A program made the position numbers and the translations under genes. From Euplotes cf. woodruffi 2 WChen-2021 (Eukaryota > Ciliophora > Spirotrichea > Euplotida > Euplotidae), in NCBI GenBank assembly GCA_021441665.1, contig JAGYYN010006589.1, positions 1 through 22,671 of the forward strand: DNA of 22,671 bases. Direction: 5' to 3'. Below the pieces are notes generated by a model that saw only the letters and a list, made by a program, of their open reading frames with translations, was not told the DNA's origin and did no database searches. This document shows positions 1 to 8,038 of the stretch, in pieces. Each line of letters opens with the position of its first letter. Position 1 is the stretch's first letter.

Positions 1-48
1 ATGTTGATTGACATTGGTTCAACATTTAGAGACAGCGAGTAGCTTCAT
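1..48 (-). CDS. Possible 5' end of a divergent gene running off the window
   Basis: On the minus strand an ATG at 48-46 opens a frame that stays open to the window edge (MKLLAVSKCCTNVNQH, with one TGA read as Cys). It faces away from gene A with about 97 nt between the two start codons, a spacing similar to the two divergent pairs further right. Sixteen codons are too few to prove coding and nothing identifies the product. It could equally be untranscribed spacer. Confidence 0.22.
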
Positions 49-145
49 TTATCTTCTGTGAGCTTGAGAAAACACGCGACAAGTAAATTTTGCTCTGTAA
101 ATTAGATATATTTGAACAATATTATTTAAATTCAATAATAAAGAA

Positions 146-2353
146 ATGGACGACAGTGGTAATTTTCTGCAAATATCTTGTCTTTTACAACTTTACCTGT
201 GCCTTTAATTTCACATTAAACGATGTGACAACGAGAGCTAATAAATACCGTATAGGTGATTTCTACGATGATCTTGACCTGGGTATGTCGCAAATCAGGA
301 TTAATTCTTATTATCATCTATTGATAATTCGAAGTGTATTTATCTTTCTCACTTCGCCTCAATTCACTTAATTTGTTCACAAAATAATACTTCATCCACT
401 GTTGTAAATAATAAAAGTATCTACATAGATATTTTTACTAATTTCATTTTGATTTCGCAGTTTAAAATAATTTAGCCAAATTTACTTTAGACTATGAAAA
501 CAGCACTTTAAAGAAAATCGAAGACAAGTATAATAAGAATCCAAATCTTTATAAACTTGACGAGGAAGATGATGAAGACGTATACGCAGAGTCTTATGCA
601 GATCTTGTAATTATTTTTAACTTGATTTTTCATAATTCTTGCTTAAAATCTGACTCCTTCACTAGCCAAATGATGAAATATCTTCACGAAACAGACTCGA
701 TGAAGACCTCGATCGAAACCAGCCTCTTGACTTTATGTCGAAACAGCAGAATAATCGAATGGCAAGCGCTGGAAGGCAAAGCGTTGGAATCGGCGAAGGA
801 AACGTATTCCAAAGCTCCGACGAGTCCGACCCCGAAGAAGTAAAAGACGTAGTTTTTGATATAAAACCGCTTAAGGACGACCCTCCTCTCTCAGACGTTG
901 TCGGTAAGCCAGCCTCGCTTATTTGTAGACTCGAACTCCTACGAAACAGTCGAGAAAATGCTAGAAGCCAATAGAAAGCTCAGTACAGAGCTCATGACAC
1001 TAATCCAAGCGATTGAAGGCCAACTTGTGCGGTTCAAAGAAGAACGGGAAAAATAAAATCCAAAAAATGAAGACCAGAGACGACCGGCCTCCAGAACTCG
1101 CAAATAAGGATAAAGAACTGATGGACTACCAAAAGAAAGCAAATAAAATGAGCAGAGACATCGATGTAATGAAAAGGAGGCTTGAAGGAGCCCATTGAGA
1201 TGAATCAACTAAAAGTAACTATTTCATTCGTATTTTGTCTTAATCTCAATTCAGAAATGCAAAATGACCTAAATGATAAACTTGCCCTTGTTGCTGAACT
1301 CGAAACACAGATCAAAGGAATCAAGAGAGTCGAGAGAGAGCAGAATAAAGCTCTAACTGGGCTTAACAACGAAGGCGTCAGTGACGAGTACCTGGCAAGA
1401 GCAAAAGAACAAGTGAGCTTAAAGAAGAACGAGTACAAAAAGCTTGCTGAAGAGTTCAAAAGAGACGACAAAAAGCTTAAAGTTCAACACCAAAATATCA
1501 TAGAAACCGAAGAAAAGTGAAGAAGACTAGATAGACTTATCAAAGAACTCAAAGGAGCCAGAAAGGAATCAAAACCGATTGAAGACCAGCTCACTGATGT
1601 CGGTGCAGATGATGATCTCACTAGACTTCGAGAAGAAATCGAAGAACTCGAGAAAACTGAACTCGCTGATCTTGAACATAAAAAGGTTCGTGTTTTGTAG
1701 TTTTACTGTTTAGAAAATCTTAACCAAAGTGCGGTCAAAATAAACAAGAACTCGCACACGATGTCAATATGATGACTCTTCAGATTCGAGAAAAAGAACA
1801 GGAAGAAAAACTAAGTGACTTGAAGGCAAAGGAGTTAAAAAGACAAGTACCAAACAACCAGCTGAAACCGCTACGCAGGAATCAGTCACAAAGCGAAAGA
1901 AACCAAAACAGAAATAATTCAATGATAAAAGGAGCAAATTCAACAAATGACTCAATGATTAAAGCGAGAAATGCGTCTGCAACTAGGATTCCTACTGTCA
2001 GAGCTGGAAAGAAGAAAAAGATGCCAAAGCAACCGAAAATTAACATGAGTGTTGATGCTGACCCTCAGACAGAAGTCGAAAGGAAAAGTAGTAAGCTCAC
2101 AAAAAAACTGTTGAACTCATCTGAAGATGAAATGCCAGATGAACAAACGCACCAAAAATCTCAAACCATCGCGAAGGAAGTACTTATAGGCGATGTAAGA
2201 AAAGGCCAGAATCAAAACGGTTACAAGGGATATACCCCAACAGGAATGTTAGTAAATAAAGCCCCAAAAGCACCGCTTCCACCGCAAGTCCCAGATAGAA
2301 AAATTAATTCGATTGGAGAGGAAGGAGATGAATTTTATGACAACGACGATTAA
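146..2353 (+). CDS. Gene A: coiled-coil protein of unknown function, 7 exons, two +1 frameshifts
   Basis: Exons are 146-158, 256-282, 476-606, 666-903, 929-1214, 1255-1685 and 1714-2353, all joined in phase at GT...AG introns of 97, 193, 59, 25, 40 and 28 nt. Two AAA-TAA slippery sites (1051-1056 and 1738-1743) require skipping one T. In-frame TGA codons at 1196 and 1518 are read as Cys. The product is about 587 aa. It has an acidic N-terminus (MDDSGDFYDDLDLAKF), a long Lys/Glu-rich coiled coil at roughly residues 140-420, then a polar basic tail with Ser/Asn clusters, a KKKK stretch and an acidic end (EFYDNDD). The first exon is only 13 nt. No enzyme motif is visible. The style resembles ciliate cytoskeletal or ciliary coiled-coil proteins, but that is inference. 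The exon 1-3 joins rest on phase and splice signals only. Confidence 0.8.
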
Positions 2354-2813
2354 CTTGCCACATCAGATAGAGTAATTAAATCCATCTACGTTCAATTAAA
2401 AGAAACTAACAAGTTCTAATTTTGGTAGTATTAACTAAATAACTCTTGTCGATTCTTTATGATATTTAAAATAATTTAAAATGAAAAATAACGCTAATTT
2501 ACTAAGATTTTTAGAGTAAAAATACAATTTTATGAGAGAGAAAAAATATTTGCTTGCATAAAAAAGCTGATAAAATAAAAATCGACATTAAAGTACCCAA
2601 AAAATCAATTAAAAATAAATACGTCCTCATTATGAGAAATATTTTATTTGAATAATTAAAAAAATAAATTAAAAACACATAAAATACCAATAATCAAAAA
2701 CTCTAAAAACCCTTTAAGAGTATATTAAAATAATTGATATAAAAATAATTCTGGATAATATTAGGTATGTCGGACTGCTGAATGCAGACTGCAAATTAAC
2801 ACCGCGTATAGAC
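2354..2813. other. AT-rich spacer between genes A and B
   Basis: About 460 nt, very AT-rich, with stops in all frames even under the euplotid code. Its right end has a possible 5'-UTR intron (GTATGT at 2765 to TATAG at 2810, just before the ATG of gene B). A weak, reversed breakage-like motif (ATTGAA core, reading on the minus strand) lies near 2389. No gene, telomeric repeat or transposon is visible. Confidence 0.6.
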
Positions 2814-5014
2814 ATGAGTAAAGCAGGACAGCAGAGCAAGAGTCGGCCCAGCTACTACTTAAAAGCTATGAACATCTTGAACAACCTCGATGTTGACGAG
2901 TACATCAAAGACGTAGTCATTTTCACACTAATAAATATAGTTCACATTTAAGACTACCAATGAGGTCAATAGCAGGCAGGTTGACAAGATCAAAGACGTC
3001 AATAATATTGTCAAGGACTTCAAAGACCAAGATTTTAACTTCGCTATGAAACAACTGAAAGACGAGTTTGCCAAAGGGCAGCTGAAAAGTCTTCTTAACT
3101 TAGCTATTAACAATTCAAGCGTTCTTTCGAAGAGAACTCTGAATAATAGCAGTATTGTAAGAACCCAGTTGATTACCTTTAGTACGGGGATGTGAGCAAT
3201 CATCAAAATAACAGCATTTCACTGGTCTTAGCCAACAACAAATCGATTGAGGATTATAGTAAAAATAAGCTGCTTGGAAATTACAATTCTGCTAATAAGC
3301 AAGCGAATGATTACTATATGAATAAATAACCGTCAAGGAGATAAAGAGTCCAGAAACTCAAGCAATCTTGTGAATAAAAATAACAGTGAAAGCGTTGCAA
3401 AACCGAAATACGTCGACTATGAAAATCTCTACGGCTTTTTGGACTCAGGCGCAGTCGGAGATCAAAAACAGAACAGGAGTTATTCGAATCTCAGTACTAT
3501 TAATTTATTTTATTTTTAGACACTTCAAAGAGTAAATTTGAAGGATTCGTCAGCAAGTTAAGGCAGGAAAAGATCGAGCGACAGTAAGGACAAAGTCTAT
3601 TTGCGCTTTAAAATTAATTTACCGCCATAGTAAACGACGCAAGCAACAGCTACAAGCAATTAAGGCAAAAGAACAGGAAAAGAACGAACGGATGCAGTCT
3701 GAGCTTGAAAAAACTGAATTAGACAAGATCGAGCAAAGGAAGCAGCAAAAGAAAGACATTATTAAATATATCAGTAATCTTGCATTCACGACAATTTTAG
3801 CTTTTATTAATCACAACTTTTGTAGCTGAGCGCAAAGAGCAAATTAAAGAAAAGGGCAAGATCGACCGAATGAAGATACTCAGAGTCCTCCAATCTACAC
3901 CTTTGTATAAATAAAATTGAAGAAGAATACCAGGAAAGAAGTGTTATTCCTCAACTTGAATACAAATAAACAGTGACTCTTGGAAATAAGAAGCATGAAG
4001 AAACCAATCGATCCGAAGGAAATAGCTGAACACGAAAAACAATATTTACAAGAGAAATATCGGCTCCTGCAAGACTATAGGTTAAGGCGGAAGAAGCTCA
4101 GCAAGAGCACAAGCTGATTTTTCCGTAATTATAAAAACATCAATATTTTAGGCAAGTCGAAGTTTCATCAGGATATGCTAACCAAAGACATACAGATCAT
4201 GGAGGAGAAAACGTACCGAAAAAATAGGGCGCATGAACTCAAGTCGAGGATTGAGTCTTATAGCAAATCGATACAGGAAATGTTTAGACCGACGATTTCC
4301 ACAACCAAACGGGAACAAATAGAGATTCTTAAAAGTAAAATTGTCAATAAAAGGGTCGAAAACAAAACAAGGAATAGTGCTGAAAGACATTCGACTCTAT
4401 CAGCTGATAAAACTGTAAGCTATTTTATAATTTTGAGTAGAAGCGCATCTCGTTTGATAATTTAAATCAATTAAAGCAAAACAACTTCAAAAAGTTCGAT
4501 CTTTCAGAGCTCATGCGCAAGACCGAAACTAAAAAGAGTAAAAATAAAATTTTAATAAACATAGAAAAATTCAAAGAAAACCCGATGGTCCCAAAGCCGA
4601 AAACGAACCGAGTGGGGTCAAGCTTCGACTGGCTGAAGGAAAAGGCAATCGAGAGGTCAAATAAAGACCCGCAGCCAGAGTACTACTATCAGTCCAAAGA
4701 ACTGCAGAAGAAGTTCAAAGGATTCAACTCGAAAGATTACAATGAGGTCAAGTAAGCACAAATCGCTATTCACAAATATTTGATTTGAGGAAGTACGATA
4801 AAAATTTATTAGAGAAAAATTCGATATTGTCAAGACATACTCACAAATTATCGGGGAGAAAGCTAAAATGAAAGACCAAGAAATCAAAAGCAACACTGAC
4901 GGTAAGTAAATTTTACTATTTTTAGTGTCTATGAGACAAATCGCTGATTTAAACGATTTACTAATGGAGAGCATCAAGAGCAAAGTAATGTTGCTCCAGA
5001 CAATTAAAGATTAA
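2814..5014 (+). CDS. Gene B: Lys-rich coiled-coil protein, 10 exons, three +1 frameshifts
   Basis: Exons are 2814-2912, 2941-3156, 3183-3493, 3520-3583, 3631-3773, 3826-4124, 4152-4414, 4441-4751, 4813-4901 and 4926-5014. Six of the nine introns are 24-28 nt; the others are 47, 52 and 61 nt, and all keep phase. AAA-TAA shift sites are at 3324-3329, 3909-3914 and 3964-3969, the last two only 18 codons apart. The product is about 626 aa. It has a Ser/Asn-rich N-terminal third, a highly charged helix at about residues 210-400 (HKRRKQQLQAIKAKEQEKNE) and a charged C-terminal half ending LLQTIKD. TGA is read as Cys at 3974 and 4115. It faces the PROPPIN gene with 61 nt between stop codons. I do not recognise the family; a cytoskeletal role is only a guess from composition. 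The first intron could instead end 12 nt further on (AAG at 2952), also in frame. Confidence 0.82.
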
Positions 5015-5031
5015 GTTGTGGTTACCAACTT
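5013..5031. repeat. Inverted repeat just after the gene B stop
   Basis: AAGTTG (5013-5018) and CAACTT (5026-5031) can pair around a 7-nt loop. It overlaps the end of the gene B stop codon and lies in the 61-nt convergent spacer, so it could act in 3' end formation. It is short and may be chance. Confidence 0.3.
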
Positions 5032-5044
5032 CCGCTGATATTAT

Positions 5045-5064
5045 TTCAACATAAAATAGTTGAA
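5045..5064. repeat. Inverted repeat in the convergent spacer
   Basis: TTCAAC (5045-5050) and GTTGAA (5059-5064) flank an 8-nt AT loop, midway between the stops of gene B and the PROPPIN gene. The core resembles, but does not match, the ATTGAA of the Euplotes breakage motif. Confidence 0.3.
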
Positions 5065-5075
5065 TATTTATAATC

Positions 5076-6157
5076 TTACTGAGTTGTGAACTCTTTATTT
5101 TCTTCATGTGTACTTACATCCAAGAGGTCAGTGATGCTCTCGATGGTTGCTTCACCTCCCTCTTCGACATTGATCTGTCCAATGTAGACTTTTCCAGAAT
5201 AAGAAAGCGTGATTAGCGTTCCTTGGCTCGTCATTAATGAAATCGATCCCTTTTCGTCAATTCTGAACTTGCAGTAACTTCCGATTTTACTTAAATACGG
5301 GATCAGTCCTCCAAGAAATGAAAATGAGGAAATATTGTTTTTTGGCTGATCAGCGTTGGAGCTATTTTCATATATCCGAGCCAACGACAAAGACGTGGAC
5401 TGTCCCGGTGTCGGCGCCGACTAACAGCCGTGTATCGTTAAGCTGGAAACGTAAATAGTTGAATTCAGCAGGAGTACTTCCTCGAGTGAAATCTTTAAGT
5501 TTCACACCATCGCTCGTATCGTAGATATGAATAGTTCAGCCCTCTGATGAAGTCACAGCGAGGATGTGGCCGAAATAGCTCAGCGCGATCGAGGTAATAA
5601 AGAACTCGTTATTTGCTGTCACCAGCAATTCTTCACTTAATTCTATCTTGAGTGTAGTCATAGACGACAAGTTCGCCGTGCTTTGAATCTCCTAGAAATC
5701 ACGCGATGTTGGTTTCTTCATCTTGAGCAACAGCAAGCACTCCGTATGCGTTTTCAACGGTGTCGTACTTGATAATATGGTCTGAGTGGGGAAGAGTGTA
5801 AATTCACACAGTGTCAATCAGTGCGATCCAAATAGTGTCTTGTTTAACTCAAACTTGCTTTATCGGCGACTTCATTACAATCTTGACGAGCTGTTCGTCG
5901 TGTTGGTTGTCCCACAGTCTGAATTCGTTTGTCGGGAGGGCGGGCATCTCGCCGCCCCCGACAAACCAAATGATCTTGTCAGTGTTGTACAAGCCAATAT
6001 GGCCGATGCCTCCGCCTAAGTCCTTGCATTTGACGAGTCTGATCGGGTTGAGCGTAAAGATCTTGAATCCTGAATCTGTGCCGAGGGCGATGTAGCTAGA
6101 GTTCATCCAAACTGCTGTTATTTGCTCGCGAGCAGCTGATGGCATAAATTCTTCCAT
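5076..6157 (-). CDS. PROPPIN/WIPI family WD40 protein (WDR45/Atg18-like), two +1 frameshifts
   Basis: PROPPINs are seven-bladed beta-propellers that bind PtdIns3P and PtdIns(3,5)P2 on autophagic and endosomal membranes. The 359-aa product has family signatures: LGGGIG at residues 47-52, FVGGGE at 65-70 followed by a LWD strand, then a GELVVYDY strand and late blades such as GTVHVF. The phosphoinositide loop reads FTRG (residues 223-226) instead of the usual F/LRRG. The gene has no intron but needs two shifts: AAA-TAA at 5614-5609 and AAA-TAG at 5367-5362. Several TGA codons are read as Cys, including one at 5851-5849. Length fits WIPI3/WIPI4-type members. The last 13 codons begin with GTAAGT, so the C-terminus after DLLD could be spliced. 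It is divergent from gene D, with 105 nt between the starts. Confidence 0.9.
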
Positions 6158-6262
6158 TTTTATTGGTTAAGTTACAGTGGAACGGTAACAAAAGGGTATT
6201 AAATTTGTTGGAAAACAAGGAAGAGGTGGATTTAGTAGAAATATAATTATTTTTATTTTAAA

Positions 6263-7018
6263 ATGGACGAAGATGATGTTATGCAAGGAATTGACGAAAA
6301 GTAGGCTTTGATGGGGGAATCAGAAAGAAATAAGCAGTTTTTCGGTTTAAGATTGAAAAATGTTGGGAAGAGGAGATTGATATTTTTAATGATATCAGAT
6401 GAATTTTTTTAAATAACAAGATGGATTTATATATTTATCATTATATTTTTTAATATTAACGATAAGAATATTTTAAAGATAAAATATCCAATATTCAATT
6501 TAACTCAAATAAATAACTCCAAATACAACTAAAATTAAAAGCAAGAGAATCATGGAATCTCCAAACAGCCAAATAAAAATACCAAATTATATAAATAAAA
6601 AATCACTGATAAATCTGATTAATCTCAACTAAAAAAATCATCACTAATTATAATCTAGTGAGTCAGTTTCAAAATCAGCATACGAATTAATCGATGACAA
6701 CTCATCAAGCATGATTCTTTCAAATAAAACTTCTGCGTCAAGTAACATCGGAGTTACAGATATCGATTGGGACATTAACCTGGTAATAAATCGTGGCGGT
6801 TTCGATAAATCAAAGTAAGTATTCGCGAATCATTTCTCAGCCCTTCAAAGAAATTCAAAACCGTAGCGAATGTGACAATCAGCTGTATGCAAAACCCCGC
6901 CCTGTCTTCACAAAATAAATCAGCCGCTAAAGATATAAAATTCGAGATCGACAAAGAATCCGGCAACTGCCTCCTCGCAAAACTGCAAGACCTCGAACGC
7001 GTGTTTAAATCCGAATAA
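6263..7018 (+). CDS. Gene D: small protein of unknown function, 3 exons
   Basis: Exons are 6263-6300, 6659-6814 and 6841-7018. The second intron (26 nt, GTAAGT...TTTCTCAG) is clear. The first is 358 nt (GTAGGC...AATCTAG) and is supported by exact phase (AA|T GAG) and by the lack of any other in-frame ATG before 6711. The product is about 123 aa: acidic start MDEDDVMQGIDE, a Ser/Asn-rich stretch, then DIDWDINLVINRGG and an acidic/basic C-terminus ending LQDLERVFKSE. No frameshift and no TGA codon is needed. I recognise no family. If the long intron is wrong, the protein starts at Met 6711 and is 93 aa. Confidence 0.65.
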
Positions 7019-7596
7019 TTCCAGTTTGAAGTTTTTAAACCCATTTGCTTTCGTGATTTTTAATATATCTCACTGATTTCAGGGGGGTTTTGAGGGGGTA
7101 ACGGGAAAATGGGCCAAGGAGAAGGGTTTGGGTTAGTTGGTAAAGGAATTAGTGTATTTCCAAAGCGGCTTTTTGGTCGGTTGGGATGTGCGGGAGAGCT
7201 CGAATGGCAGTTCCATGCTGAAGGTTAGGAAGAAAGGTACCTGGTGTTTTGAAGGATTTTGAAGTGGTTTGAGTGGGAAAGGTGAGAGGGAGGGTTAGCT
7301 ATGAAAAGAATAGTTTAGATGGGGATTTGAGGATTTGGAGAAGGATTTGTAAGGAAATAGTAGGTTTTTTGAAAAGATTAAGAAATTGTATTGTATTTAG
7401 TATGTTTGAAAACTAATTTATGATGAAAAATAGGAAAATTTAAGTTTTGGTATACTTGAGATAAGAGGAAACTTATTAATTTAGTAATATAAAACTGTTA
7501 ATATTAATTTAAATTTCTCTAAAATATAATTAATCAAGCAAGTTTTTTCTTTAAAATTAATTAATAATCTAAATGATAGATCAATTTTCTTTAAAT
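7019..7596. other. Spacer with a strand-asymmetric G-rich tract
   Basis: About 580 nt between the gene D stop and the small minus-strand ORF. Roughly 7080-7370 is strikingly G-rich and C-poor on the plus strand, with many runs of three to six G; the rest is AT-rich. A minus-strand frame inside it is open for about 53 codons (one Met, then ELPFELSRTSQPTKK, ending at a TAA) and is proline-rich, but there is no support for a gene. Confidence 0.5.
7082..7098 (+). repeat. Telomere-like motif GGGGGGTTTTGAGGGGG
   Basis: One degenerate G4T4 unit followed by a second G run, 63 nt beyond the gene D stop. Its orientation is that of a Euplotes telomere at the right end of a chromosome. Real telomeres are arrays of exact repeats, so this is a single imperfect unit and may be part of the local G-rich composition. 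Confidence 0.3.
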
Positions 7597-7854
7597 TTAA
7601 ACCAACTGAAGCTTAAAACAATCTTCAAATAAAATACCTAAATCCTTTCTGTCTCTTAAATGCACTTTACTCTGATTTTTAGTTCTTGACCTTTTATATT
7701 CTCTCAAAGAGCCAATATTCGATCAGAAATTCTCTTTATTATCATCAAGGACCAAATTCGCATGTTTATTTGAAAATATTCGAATCACAGCGGAACTCAG
7801 TAGAAAGCATATCTCGATCGGTTGTAATTCACATCGATTTATTTCCGTTTTCAT
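7597..7854 (-). CDS. Small ORF, 85 aa, unknown function
   Basis: ATG at 7854-7852 opens a frame ending at TAA 7599-7597, read through one TGA (Cys, 7725-7723). The product has a hydrophobic patch (ICFLLSSAVIRIF) followed by a charged half (LREYKRSRTKNQSKVHLRDR). Eighty-five codons without TAA or TAG in AT-rich spacer, with a sensible residue mix, favours coding. No family is recognised, and there is no neighbouring exon in phase. It could be a small independent gene or an unrecognised exon. Confidence 0.42.
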
Positions 7855-8038
7855 TGTTATAATTGCTGGCTCTTATATTTTGTTTGATTTGCTACAAAAA
7901 AATCAAACCAAAAAATTTTATTAATGATGAATTAAATAACTAGCTATTTCGGTTCCCTTTCCACAATCAAAACCATAAGCCTAGTTGTTCTCTTAAAAAT
8001 ACTAAAAATTTACATTTAAATCAGCAGCCGAAATATTT

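Noticed and set aside
2258-2270. CCCCAAAA at about 2260 and again at about 14796, the Euplotes telomere unit
   Set aside because: Single units inside clear coding sequence (genes A and G), not arrays and not at a chromosome end.
6552-6632. ATG frame at 6552 (one Met, then ESPNSQIKIPNYINKKS) as the start of gene D
   Set aside because: It is in the gene D frame but three TAA codons separate it from the gene D exons and no GT donor is available; the ATG at 6263 splices in exact phase.
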